A stretch of 64,000 nucleotides of DNA. Source: Serpens gallinarum. GTDB taxonomy: Bacteria; Pseudomonadota; Gammaproteobacteria; Pseudomonadales; Pseudomonadaceae. Positions within the stretch are counted from its first letter, which is position 1, and each line of letters begins with the position of its first letter. The notes under the pieces are model-generated. The model was not told the DNA's origin. It made no database searches and saw only the letters and a program-made list of their open reading frames with translations. Both the position numbers and the translations under genes were made by a program. Below, piece after piece: positions 19,650 to 30,333 of this stretch. Where the stretch lies: the NCBI RefSeq assembly GCF_014836765.1, contig NZ_JACSQG010000003.1:310001-374000 (forward strand), written 5' to 3'.

Positions 19650-20519
19650 CTAGGCCTTCGTCCTCCTGCCGTGTCGCGCAAGCCAGCCGCCCAAAAGCCC
19701 CGTGGCACATCCCACCAGCAACCCTCCGACATGGGCCGCATTGGCAATGGCGCCCAGGCCCAGCACCGTCACCAGACCCGATAGGCAGATCAATAGCCAT
19801 GCCAGCATCAGCACCACCACACCCGGCGGCAATCGGTAGGCTGCGCAGGGCGCCAGTTTCTGGAACAACCAGCAATGGCCCAACAGCCCGTAGAGCACCC
19901 CGGACAAACCGCCAAAAATGCCTACGCCGCCAAACCCATACTGGGCCAGATTGGAGACCAGGCTGAACAACAGCGTAAACCCGAGCAGCATCATGGATCC
20001 TTGGCGCGCCTCGATGCGCCGGCCCAGTTCCCAGTACCAGAGGCTGTTCATGGCCAGGTGCAGCCAGCCGAAATGCACGAACATGGGCGTGAACAGCCGC
20101 CACCACTCACCGCTTTTCAGGGTGAATTCCAGGTTGGCGAAATAAATGTATTCCTCGGTGATGCCGTAGTCGGTGAAGCTCAACCAGCGGATCGTTTGCA
20201 GGTTCTCACCGGCCCAGGTAAAAGCGAACACCGCCAGGGTCAGCAGCAGCATCACTGCTGTGAGCGGCGTGGCGCGCAAGCGTTGCACAAGGCTCGGAGC
20301 GTCTTGCCGGGGCGGTTCGATTACCAACTGCGGATCACCTTGGGGGTATTGCGTGTAAAGCTCACGTACCTGTTTGGCCAGGGCCTCACCCGGCACCCAC
20401 AACACCTGCACGCCAGATTCCTCACTGACCCGGCAGGGCACGTCGAGGCGCTGCAGCATGGCGAGAAAACCGCTCAGGTCGGTGTCCAGAGGGGTACGCA
20501 GGGCTGCTACCGGACTCAT
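19650..20519 (-). CDS. rhomboid intramembrane serine protease, GlpG-type
   Basis: A 289-residue rhomboid. A soluble N-terminal domain of about 90 residues precedes six helices. The catalytic Ser is in IFGGLSGVLYGLLGH (GxSG) and the catalytic His in IANAAHVGGLLVG. The Trp-Arg element (GEWWRLFTPMFVHFGWLHLAMNSLWYW) and His-Asn pair are the expected oxyanion-hole and loop 1 features. It cleaves membrane proteins inside the bilayer, releasing domains. The start codon at 20519 overlaps the phosphoesterase stop by 4 bases, so it forms the last cistron of the nadK operon. Confidence 0.93.
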   Translation of the reverse strand: MSPVAALRTPLDTDLSGFLAMLQRLDVPCRVSEESGVQVLWVPGEALAKQVRELYTQYPQGDPQLVIEPPRQDAPSLVQRLRATPLTAVMLLLTLAVFAFTWAGENLQTIRWLSFTDYGITEEYIYFANLEFTLKSGEWWRLFTPMFVHFGWLHLAMNSLWYWELGRRIEARQGSMMLLGFTLLFSLVSNLAQYGFGGVGIFGGLSGVLYGLLGHCWLFQKLAPCAAYRLPPGVVVLMLAWLLICLSGLVTVLGLGAIANAAHVGGLLVGCATGLLGGWLARHGRRTKA

Positions 20520-21493
20520 CGTGGAGCCTCCTCACGCTTGACATCGACCCAGACGAATTTATCGGTCTGCAACCGACGCTCCTGATCCAGGCGATAAGCC
20601 ACCAGGCGACCAGACAGCACCGCGCTGTAATCCAGACACGCCAGATTGTGGCGAATGGGTGCCGGCCGACCACTGCACCAGTAATGGCCGACGAATAACA
20701 GCGGCTCATCGGCACCATAACGCAGCAGTTCACGTTTCTGCCGCGATGACAGCGGAGTTTGCGCCACGTCTTCCGGTAAAGGCTCGGGTTGGAAGACGAT
20801 ATCCCCGTAGGTCTGCGGGTTCTCCTCCCAGAATTTGGTACGGAAAAAGGAACGGGGAAAGCCCTCGCGGCTGGTCAGCACCACCCCTTCAGGCAAGCGC
20901 ATGTCCATTCCGCGCAACAGCCGCTCGCAGACCTGGGAGGCGAAGCTGCCCGGTCGTCCGGCCGCGCGCACGAAATCCCGATCGATTCGGCCCTGCGGGT
21001 CTCGAGCGCGCAGCATATGGATCAGTTCGTTATCCCAGCACGCATGCACCAGGCGGAAAAAGCCGCCATCGATGAACAGCGGCAGCGTCTGGAACCAGCC
21101 AAGAAACCCCTTCCATTCGGCTGGATAGGCGGCGAACTGGCTATGGGTCTCATGCAGCAGCCGGGCATTACGCGGCGTATGCTCGCGTACGAAATAACGC
21201 CCATTGCCGGGCAGGACCGGTGTGTTCCAGCCCAGCGCACTGAATTCATGATTGCCCATGATGCACAGCGCCTGGTCCGCCTCGACCATGTCGCGCACCA
21301 CATGCAACGCTTCACGGATATGCGGGCCACGGTCAATGATGTCGCCGAGAAACAACGCCATGCGCCGCGGATGCCGCCAGACGCCCGCTTCCTTTCGGTA
21401 GCCGAGCTGATTCAGCAAGCGCTCCAGCGCCTTGGCGCAGCCGTGCACGTCGCCAATCAGGTCATAGCCGCGCGCCGGGTCGAGCATCGTCAT
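20516..21493 (-). CDS. metallophosphoesterase, PPP-type phosphatase fold
   Basis: A 325-residue calcineurin-like phosphoesterase. The metal motifs are GDVHG (residues ~14-18), GDIIDRGP, and GNHEF, matching the D-x-H, GDxxDRG, GNHE signature. Length and the final domain resemble bacterial Ser/Thr or diadenosine tetraphosphate phosphatases, though I cannot assign the substrate. It overlaps nadK and the rhomboid gene by 4 bases at each end, so all three form a translationally coupled operon (nadK, phosphoesterase, rhomboid). Confidence 0.9.
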   Translation of the reverse strand: MTMLDPARGYDLIGDVHGCAKALERLLNQLGYRKEAGVWRHPRRMALFLGDIIDRGPHIREALHVVRDMVEADQALCIMGNHEFSALGWNTPVLPGNGRYFVREHTPRNARLLHETHSQFAAYPAEWKGFLGWFQTLPLFIDGGFFRLVHACWDNELIHMLRARDPQGRIDRDFVRAAGRPGSFASQVCERLLRGMDMRLPEGVVLTSREGFPRSFFRTKFWEENPQTYGDIVFQPEPLPEDVAQTPLSSRQKRELLRYGADEPLLFVGHYWCSGRPAPIRHNLACLDYSAVLSGRLVAYRLDQERRLQTDKFVWVDVKREEAPR

Positions 21494-22377
21494 TCGGTGG
21501 TGCCCAGGCGGCTATCCCAGCCCAGCTTGGTGCGGCAGATCTCGTAGTAGTTGTGGTCCAGCGGATGGATCAGCCGCAGCTTCTGCGCCTTCTTGCGAAT
21601 CGTCACGGTATCGCCCGGCGCACAGGTGAAGTGGTTCTGGCCGTCACAGGAGACCTGTGGATAGATCTGCAGCTTGGGCGACACGACGACTTTCAGTTCG
21701 CTATTGCCATCCACCACGATGGGGCGGCTGGACAGCGTGTGCGGGTACATCGGGACGACGACGATGGCATCCAGCTTGGGATGCATGATCGGCCCACCGG
21801 CGGACAGCGCATAGGCGGTAGAACCGGTCGGGGTGGCGATGATCAGGCCGTCGGACTTCTGGCTGCTGACGAATTGTCCGTCGATATACAATTCGAATTC
21901 GATCATCCGCGTCGACTTGCCAGGGTGCAGCACCACATCATTGAGCGCATCGCCCTGACCGATCGGCTCGGTATGCCGACGCACCTCGACTTCTAGAAGA
22001 AAGCGGCTTTCCACGCTGTACTGCCCGTCCAGCACCTCGCCAACCTTCTCCTCCAGGTCGTCCGGGCGAATATCGGTGAGAAACCCCAGGCTGCCTCGGT
22101 TGACGCCCAGCACCGGCACCTTGTAGCGGGCCAACGCCCGGGCCGCGCCCAACATGCTGCCATCACCGCCGACCACAATGACCAGATCGCACGCCTCACC
22201 CAGGCTTTTGCGTGTGCTGGTCTGCAAGCCGTGCCCTGGCAGCACCTCGGCAATGGTGTCTTCGAGAATTACATGCAGCTGGCGATCCAGCAGAAAGCGC
22301 TTGAGCCTGCGAATGGTATCCAGCACCTGCGAGCTGCCCAGGCGGCCGATAATGCCAATATTGCGAAACTGCTCCAT
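21490..22377 (-). CDS. nadK: NAD(+) kinase
   Basis: A 295-residue enzyme that phosphorylates NAD to NADP with ATP. The GGDGSMLGAAR motif (catalytic Asp) and the NAD-binding stretch GLIIATPTGSTAYALSAGGPIMHP are unmistakable, and SPKLQIYPQVSCDGQNHF is the usual C-terminal block. Length is normal for gammaproteobacterial NadK. First gene of the nadK-phosphoesterase-rhomboid operon, divergent from the DUF1853 gene across a 200-base gap. Confidence 0.98.
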   Translation of the reverse strand: MEQFRNIGIIGRLGSSQVLDTIRRLKRFLLDRQLHVILEDTIAEVLPGHGLQTSTRKSLGEACDLVIVVGGDGSMLGAARALARYKVPVLGVNRGSLGFLTDIRPDDLEEKVGEVLDGQYSVESRFLLEVEVRRHTEPIGQGDALNDVVLHPGKSTRMIEFELYIDGQFVSSQKSDGLIIATPTGSTAYALSAGGPIMHPKLDAIVVVPMYPHTLSSRPIVVDGNSELKVVVSPKLQIYPQVSCDGQNHFTCAPGDTVTIRKKAQKLRLIHPLDHNYYEICRTKLGWDSRLGTTE

Positions 22378-22576
22378 GGGACTCCTGACGGCGGCGCGCG
22401 GTAAATGATGCCGGGATTATGGGTGAAAGCCTGTAGCAGCGGCAAACCAGCAACCGCGATCATTTAAATCGGGTCGCCCTCGCGCGCCGGAGGACATGTA
22501 CCTTGGCCAACAGCCGCCATAGCGCCCGAAGCCACGAATAACGCTGATCGCTGGAGGTGTGCAACGGCAGTTGGCT

Positions 22577-23539
22577 ATGCTCGACCACATGCAACCCTTC
22601 CTCTCCCTCGCCGGTCTGCTCGATGAACTGCGCCAACCCGTGGTGCGCGATCTGGCCTGGACGCTGATCTCACCGCCGCTGTTGGCCGACACGCTCTGGC
22701 CCCAGCGCCATCCACTGAGCGCCAGCCCCTGGGCGCATCAGCCGGGGCAGCTCGCCGACTGGCTGCGCGGCCTGGAGCAAAATCCTCAGCCATTGCTGGA
22801 GTGGCTGGATCGCAGCCCTTTGCGCCGTCTCGGCCTGTATTACGAACGCCTCTGGCAGTTCGCCCTGCGCGCCGCGCCGGGCGTCGAACTGCTGGCCGCC
22901 AATCTGCCGATCCGGCTGGGCGGCCGTACCCTCGGCGAACTCGACCTGCTGCTGCGCGATGCCGAAGGCGTGCATCACCTGGAGCTGGCTATCAAGCTTT
23001 ACCTCGGTCCGCAGCACGGTGACGGCAGCGATCCGGCACGCTGGCTGGGCCCCGGCAGTCAGGACCGACTGGATCTTAAGCTCAGTCACCTGCATCGACA
23101 TCAGCTACCGATGTCCAACAGCCGCCAAGGTCGCGAAGTCCTCGCCGACCTTCGCCCCGACCCGGTACAGGCCGCGTTCTGGCTGGGCGGTTATCTCTTT
23201 TATCCCTGGCCGCAAGGCTGCACGGCGCCGAGCGGCGCTCAGCCCGGCCATTGCCGAGGACGCTGGCTATACCGCCAACAAATTACCGAGTTTCTCGACC
23301 AGGCCGCTCCCGGCTGCTGGCAAACCTTGCCACGCCAGGCCTGGCTGGCTCCGGCACGGCTGACCGTCGATGAGCTCTGGAGCCCGGCGCAACTCCTCTC
23401 TTGGCTCGAGCAGCTACCCGAACAGGCGCCGGCTCAGTTGCTAGTACGTCTTGAGGAAAGAACGAGGGGTGACTGGCAGGAGGCCGAGCGGGTCTTCGTC
23501 ATGCCTGACCAATGGCCGGACGTTGTTACAGGCGTATAA
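22577..23539 (+). CDS. DUF1853 family protein
   Basis: A 320-residue protein of the DUF1853 family. Core motifs visible are VRDLAWTLISPPLLA, RLGLYYERLWQFAL, and the acidic ELDLLLRDAEGVHHLELAIKLYLG. That last block, E-x-D-x(n)-E-x-K, resembles a PD-(D/E)XK nuclease core, which is an inference from spacing. The true start is uncertain: GGAGG at 22553-22557 lies just before a GTG at 22559 and 19 bases before the ATG at 22577. I chose the ATG. It is convergent with the PLP enzyme gene and divergent from nadK. Confidence 0.8.
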   Translation: MLDHMQPFLSLAGLLDELRQPVVRDLAWTLISPPLLADTLWPQRHPLSASPWAHQPGQLADWLRGLEQNPQPLLEWLDRSPLRRLGLYYERLWQFALRAAPGVELLAANLPIRLGGRTLGELDLLLRDAEGVHHLELAIKLYLGPQHGDGSDPARWLGPGSQDRLDLKLSHLHRHQLPMSNSRQGREVLADLRPDPVQAAFWLGGYLFYPWPQGCTAPSGAQPGHCRGRWLYRQQITEFLDQAAPGCWQTLPRQAWLAPARLTVDELWSPAQLLSWLEQLPEQAPAQLLVRLEERTRGDWQEAERVFVMPDQWPDVVTGV

Positions 23540-23600
23540 GCCCTAGCGGTCTCGCTCAGGTAATGGAATCGAATACTGCCGGAGTGCTCGCCCAACGTTT

Positions 23601-24551
23601 TCAACCCGCTGAACTCGAAAGCCGGTCCAGCTTCGCCTGCAGCGCCCGTCTCCCCTGCATGCCGCCGGTATGCACGAAAACCAGCCGGGTACCGGCTGCG
23701 AAATATCCCGCATCCACCTGCCCTCGCAAGGCCAGCAGCGCTTTGGCGGTATACAGCGGTTCGAAGTGCACGCCACTGCCCGCCTCGCTGTCGCGCATGA
23801 AGGTGGCAAGCTCGGCATCCACCCGGGCAAAGCCGCCCCGGCTGGCATCCAGGAGGTGATAACCGGCGTCCGCCACGCCTGCCGCCGCGAACGTTTCTGT
23901 TAAGCGTCGGGCCACGCCATGATCGTCCGGCACCGCCAAGGCACCGTACACCGGACACTGCCCTGCCTCGCCGAGCACCAGACCGGCCAGCGTCGTGCCG
24001 GTCCCGGCAGCCAGCCACCACGCGTGGTAATCGCTCCAGCCGAGCCCAGCCATTTGCCGCCGCGCCATGTCGACCAGTTCGATGCAACCCTGCGCACCGG
24101 GCAGCCCGCCGCCGCCTTCCGGCACCGGGTGCAGAGCGGGATAGCGTTCCAACCAGGGTTGCCAGAAATCCGCCCGGTGCCGCGCGCGATAACCGCCGTA
24201 ACCGAGCCAGTGCAGCTGCATGCCGAATGCTTGCAGATCGCGCACCGTCGGCGTCTCGCACGGCTCGCCACGCAACAGGCCCACCGTGGCAAACCCAAAG
24301 CGTGCGCCGGCAGCCGCCACGGCGTGCAGATGGTTGGAATGGTTGCCACCCAGACTTATCAGCCCGGCGCGGCCCGCCGCCTTGGCAGCCTGTAGATACG
24401 GCTTGAGCTTGAACCACTTGTTGCCGCTCAGCAGCGGATCGATCACGTCCAGACGCAACACCGCCACATCGACGCCCGCGCGCGCCAGCCAGTCCAGTTT
24501 CAGGGGGTGTAACGGAGCCCGGGGCGTCCAGTCGGGAAGGTCCACACGCAT
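23601..24551 (-). CDS. PLP-dependent enzyme, D-cysteine desulfhydrase/ACC-deaminase family
   Basis: A 316-residue fold-type II PLP enzyme. The lysine that binds PLP is in LLSGNKWFKLKPYLQ, followed by SLGGNHSNHLHAVAAAGA, the phosphate-cradling loop of the family. The family includes D-cysteine desulfhydrase and ACC deaminase; telling them apart needs active-site residues I cannot map with certainty, so the specific substrate stays open. Start at 24551 (MRVDLPDW) was preferred over an open upstream extension of about 100 codons whose composition looks non-coding. Confidence 0.85.
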   Translation of the reverse strand: MRVDLPDWTPRAPLHPLKLDWLARAGVDVAVLRLDVIDPLLSGNKWFKLKPYLQAAKAAGRAGLISLGGNHSNHLHAVAAAGARFGFATVGLLRGEPCETPTVRDLQAFGMQLHWLGYGGYRARHRADFWQPWLERYPALHPVPEGGGGLPGAQGCIELVDMARRQMAGLGWSDYHAWWLAAGTGTTLAGLVLGEAGQCPVYGALAVPDDHGVARRLTETFAAAGVADAGYHLLDASRGGFARVDAELATFMRDSEAGSGVHFEPLYTAKALLALRGQVDAGYFAAGTRLVFVHTGGMQGRRALQAKLDRLSSSAG

Positions 24552-24655
24552 ACGCCTGCAAAAAGATCTGCAATGCTGCGGTAAAAAGGCCAGGCGGGCA
24601 ATCTGTAGGAAAAGACGCGGCTTAGCAGTTGGCACAGCCACACATCGCAACGGAG

Positions 24656-25951
24656 TCAGCTGGTGCGCGTGCACGCACTGGCCTTGTGACGTGAGCAGCA
24701 GTTGCTTTCCCCACGAACAAAGCGGCTCGGCGTATCCACACGGTCGACCGGCATGCCGCAGCGCTCGCCGCTGGTGAGCGTCCCGCTGCACGCAGGGTTT
24801 TGGTAATGCTCGAGCCAGTCCCGGTAATGATCGGCTGAGACGAAACACTTGGCCGCCACGTAGGCCTGCGGGTCCTGCTGGTAACGAGTAATGTCCTGCG
24901 CACTGATGGTCAAATGGCCGGCGCCAGGGTGATAGGCCACGAACATAACGCCCAGTTTGGCCAGACGCTGCAACTGGTCACCTTGCCCAGCCAACTGGTC
25001 GCGCTCGCGCGTGAGGCGGTCGATTTCATCCTGCATCTGGTTGTCCAGCTCGTTGCGATAGCCCAGCTCCACTTCAAGGATCGACAGTTGTTCCTTGTGC
25101 TCGGCCACGGCCGCCGCGATACGCGCCTGCAACTCTACCTCGAACTGGCCGCGCAGCACCTCGGCCTCACTGCGATCATGGGTTTCCAGCAGGCGTAACT
25201 GACGGCTCAACTCTTCGCGGGCTTTCTGGAATCCATCGGCCTGGCTGTGCAAGCGCTGTTTGAGCGAGGCGTTGAGTTGTTCCTGCTGGGCAAGCGCCTG
25301 TTGCAGATCATCGGCTTCCTGGCGAAGCAAAATCTGCTGCTGCTCCCCCGCCAGGCGCAAGCGCGCCAATTCTTCCTCATGCTGGCGGGCCAGGCTGTTG
25401 AGGCGCAAACGCTGCTGTCGAATCAATTGCGCGGTTCGTTGGCGATGCTCGAAATCAACTGTTTTGACCGCATCGTGCCCGGCAACGGAGGCCAGCTGCG
25501 GCTCTTCCGCCAACAACCCCAGGTTGTTCCGGCGCACGGCATCGCGCAGCAACACCAGATCACTCTGCCCGGGTTTGAGATTTGGATCCCACATGTGCAT
25601 CTGGTGCCAGGACACCGGACACTGGCTGCGACAGGCCAGTCGAATAGGCCCACCACCCAAGTCCGGGCCACGACCAGCATGATCGGCGATATGACGCAAC
25701 GGCATGTTCCAGCCGGTGTCGGCGTTGCCATGGGTGTCGAAGTCGATCAGGAAGAACACCGCCGCGCGAATGTGCAGGCGCGGATCGATCAGGATAAAGA
25801 CCACCCGTACCTGCTGGTCGGCGAAGTCTTTAAGGTGAACGACGCGGTCGAGAACCGCTTCGAATTCGGGAAACAGCATTTCTTTGCAGATGCCGCGATG
25901 ATTGAAAAACATCACGGCCTCGACCATCTGCGGTTTGTGCTGGGGCTTCAT
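24656..25951 (-). CDS. coiled-coil protein with a cysteine-rich C-terminus, function unknown
   Basis: A 431-residue protein with three parts. The N-terminal 170 residues are globular (MVEAVMFFNHRGICKEMLFPEFEAVLDRVVHLKDFADQQV...). The middle, about residues 175-330, is a highly charged coiled coil rich in Gln/Glu/Arg/Leu heptads. The C-terminal third, about 330-431, contains SADHYRDWLEHYQNPACSG followed by Cys/His spacing that could bind zinc (C-x9-C and CC-x2-H). I recall hypothetical proteins of this layout next to fadH in pseudomonads, but no function. Start at 25951 is backed by a GGGAGAAA ribosome site. Confidence 0.65.
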   Translation of the reverse strand: MKPQHKPQMVEAVMFFNHRGICKEMLFPEFEAVLDRVVHLKDFADQQVRVVFILIDPRLHIRAAVFFLIDFDTHGNADTGWNMPLRHIADHAGRGPDLGGGPIRLACRSQCPVSWHQMHMWDPNLKPGQSDLVLLRDAVRRNNLGLLAEEPQLASVAGHDAVKTVDFEHRQRTAQLIRQQRLRLNSLARQHEEELARLRLAGEQQQILLRQEADDLQQALAQQEQLNASLKQRLHSQADGFQKAREELSRQLRLLETHDRSEAEVLRGQFEVELQARIAAAVAEHKEQLSILEVELGYRNELDNQMQDEIDRLTRERDQLAGQGDQLQRLAKLGVMFVAYHPGAGHLTISAQDITRYQQDPQAYVAAKCFVSADHYRDWLEHYQNPACSGTLTSGERCGMPVDRVDTPSRFVRGESNCCSRHKASACTRTS

Positions 25952-26083
25952 ACATTTCTCCCGGCGCCGGACACGCGCTGCCACTTACCGGCGTATTCGG
26001 CTCGCGGCAGAGCGTCCATTTATCAGGCGGGCAGTCTAGGAGAAACCCTTATCGCGGGGGTGTGTACTGCTTGGCATCGCCTT

Positions 26084-26114
26084 TCGCCGCCGATCGTAGA
26101 TCGACCGACGGCGA
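26084..26114 (-). terminator. possible hairpin terminator after fadH
   Basis: Outer stem TCGCCG/CGGCGA with inner stem CGATC/GATCG around a three-base loop, located 17-47 bases past the fadH stop codon. No T run follows, so this is a weak call. Confidence 0.3.
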
Positions 26115-26130
26115 CGACAACATCAGCGAA

Positions 26131-28179
<2,049 letters not shown>

Positions 28180-28340
28180 TCAATCAATCACGGTTTTGGC
28201 GCCTCGTCAGGAAGGCGCTTGTTATGCAACCGACGATAAGGAGCAGGCGCACCCGGCTCAATGATCGAAACTGACAACTTACTGATCCTAATGAACAGCA
28301 CGCCTTGGCAAGCCTGCCCGCTCCGCCTACCCTGTCGCCC

Positions 28341-29282
28341 ATGATGCGCAAACTCGTGACTCTCCTGCTTTCCCTGATGATCGGCGGCGTTTTGCTGGCC
28401 GCTTTCCTCGTCTGGGCCGAACAGCGCCCCAGCGCCCATTACCTGTCCGATTTGCGCAGCCAACTGCTGGGCGATCCGCCGGCACAGACCGCCCATGGCA
28501 ATCTGCTGATCATCCGTCCGCAGTTGTTCCCGCTTGATTACCAGAGTCCTGCGCACCTGCGCCTGAAACTCGTCGCCGCCCTGGATAACGCCGGCAACGC
28601 CGGCCTACTCGGCCCACGCACATTGGTCGTACTGCCCGAGCACATCGGCACCTGGCTGCTGGCCGTCGATGAAAAGCCCGAGTTTTACCGCGCACGCACC
28701 CGGCAGCAGGTGCGCAACTGGCTGTTGCTGGGCAATCCCGTCCTGGCGCTGGAAGTACTGCTGCGCAACCTCGACGCCGACCGCCTAGACGAAGCCTTGC
28801 TGCGCATGAAAGCCGAGCGCATGGCCAGCGATTACCAGCAGCTGTTCGCCAACCTGGCCCGTGACTATGGCGTGACGCTGCTGGCCGGCTCGATCCTGCT
28901 ACCCGAGCCTCATATCGAAAATGGCCTGCTCAAAAGCGGCGATGGTCCGCTGCGCACCATCAGCCTGGTCTTCGGCCCTGACGGGCGCATCAGCGGCCAG
29001 CCCTACCTAGAAGACTGGCCCTGGGAGTCGCGCACCACCGACGTGCAGGACGTGGTGGTCGCCGGCCTGCATTACCGCATCGAACGCGATTGGCAGCCCG
29101 GCTGGCCACAGAGCCAGGTGCAATTGCCGGATGGGCGCAGCAGCCCACCGCTGTTTTTGCGCGGCCAGTTGAGCTGGCCGATCGGCGGCGCGCCGCGCAG
29201 CGTGCAACTCACGCCTGAGCAGGCGCCGCAAGCCAGCCAGGCCCCCGGCAGCCATGTCCTCAACCAGTGGGTCAGGCCGTGA
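28341..29282 (+). CDS. nitrilase-superfamily-like membrane-anchored protein without any cysteine
   Basis: A 313-residue protein with an N-terminal anchor helix (about residues 5-28) and a nitrilase-like core: NLLIIRPQLFPLDY, LVVLPEHIGTW (with the expected Glu), and GVTLLAGSILLPEP. Carbon-nitrogen hydrolases use a Glu-Lys-Cys triad, but the whole translated sequence contains no cysteine at all, so hydrolase activity by the standard mechanism is impossible. It may be a binding protein or degenerate homologue. Its stop overlaps a GTG start of the AraC gene (GTGA), so the two are translationally coupled. Start at 28341 gives MMRKLVTLLLS. Confidence 0.7.
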   Translation: MMRKLVTLLLSLMIGGVLLAAFLVWAEQRPSAHYLSDLRSQLLGDPPAQTAHGNLLIIRPQLFPLDYQSPAHLRLKLVAALDNAGNAGLLGPRTLVVLPEHIGTWLLAVDEKPEFYRARTRQQVRNWLLLGNPVLALEVLLRNLDADRLDEALLRMKAERMASDYQQLFANLARDYGVTLLAGSILLPEPHIENGLLKSGDGPLRTISLVFGPDGRISGQPYLEDWPWESRTTDVQDVVVAGLHYRIERDWQPGWPQSQVQLPDGRSSPPLFLRGQLSWPIGGAPRSVQLTPEQAPQASQAPGSHVLNQWVRP

Positions 29283-30325
29283 AACTGCAGCGGGTGCGCC
29301 TCGGGGATCTCTCGGTGGGCAGCGTGCACAGTCTCGCCGCCGCTGTCCGCCTGCATGGCCACGATCCCGCCCCACTGCTGGAACAATACGAACTGGATGC
29401 GGCGCGCCTGGCCGTACCGCGCGCACGACTGTCGATTCCGCGCTACATGCGCCTCGGCCACGCCGCCATCCAGCTCTGCGGGCAACCCGGCCTGGGCCTG
29501 GACATGGGCCGTCTCAGCCATATCGGCCAGGTCGGTCTGGCCGGTGTCACCGCCGCCCAGGCGCCTACGGTGCGCGAGGCGGCGCGCACGCTGATTCGCT
29601 TCGAACCGCTGTACGCCTCAAACTATCGTGGTCAATCAAGCTTCGTTGAAGACGCCGGCGGCGCCTGGCTGAGCTTCTACTCGATCAGCCCCTATAACGC
29701 CTACAACCGCTTCGTGGTCGACTCGCTGCTGGCCGGCTGGCTGACCCAGCTGGGAATACTGGCCGGCCAGCCGCTGCGAGCGGAGAAAGTCGACATCGAA
29801 TTTGCTGCACCCGACTATGCCGAGCGTTACGCCGAACTGTTCGTTGGCCCTGTGGAGTTCGCCGCCGAGCACAACCGCCTGCGTCTGAACCAGGCCACAC
29901 TGGCACTGCGCAACCCGGCCCATTGTCCGAGCACCTGGCATCACCTGCTGGAAATCTGCGAAGCCGAGCTGCAGCAACTGACCCGCACCCGCAGCCTGAC
30001 CGAGCGCGTCGGCCAGTTGCTCGGCCCGCTGCTCAATGGCCGCGAGCCGGACCTCGAAGAAGTCGCCAACCGCCTGCAATTGCCCAGTTGGACACTGCGC
30101 CGCAAGCTGGCCGAGGAAGGCTCGCAGTTTCGCAGCATTCTCAACGATACCCGCCGCGATCTGGCGATGACCTACATCCGCGATACCGAGCTGACGTTTG
30201 GCGAAATCGCCTACCTGCTCGGCTTTTCCTCGGCCGAAGCCTTTCAGCGCGCCTTCAAGCGCTGGTGTGGGCAGACACCGGGCGAGTTTCGCCGCAACCA
30301 CCGACAGAGCGCGGTGACGTCTTGA
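29279..30325 (+). CDS. AraC-family regulator with N-terminal arabinose-binding-type (DUF-like) domain
   Basis: A 348-residue regulator. An N-terminal domain of about 230 residues of the type found in OruR/ArgR-like AraC proteins is followed by two helix-turn-helix motifs: EVANRLQLPSWTLRRKLAEEG and FGEIAYLLGFSSAEAFQRAFKRWCGQTPGEFR. The GTG start at 29279 overlaps the nitrilase-like stop; an in-frame GTG 12 bases earlier is an alternative. I recall a similar regulator next to fadH in P. aeruginosa. The ligand is unknown; fadH or the neighbouring genes are plausible targets. Confidence 0.88.
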   Translation: MKLQRVRLGDLSVGSVHSLAAAVRLHGHDPAPLLEQYELDAARLAVPRARLSIPRYMRLGHAAIQLCGQPGLGLDMGRLSHIGQVGLAGVTAAQAPTVREAARTLIRFEPLYASNYRGQSSFVEDAGGAWLSFYSISPYNAYNRFVVDSLLAGWLTQLGILAGQPLRAEKVDIEFAAPDYAERYAELFVGPVEFAAEHNRLRLNQATLALRNPAHCPSTWHHLLEICEAELQQLTRTRSLTERVGQLLGPLLNGREPDLEEVANRLQLPSWTLRRKLAEEGSQFRSILNDTRRDLAMTYIRDTELTFGEIAYLLGFSSAEAFQRAFKRWCGQTPGEFRRNHRQSAVTS

Positions 30326-30333
30326 ACGGCGCC

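Noticed and set aside
23434-24573. A 379-codon minus-strand open frame across the PLP enzyme gene
   Set aside because: It is another reading frame of the same strand; the PLP enzyme frame has the family motifs, and this one is Arg/Gly-rich.
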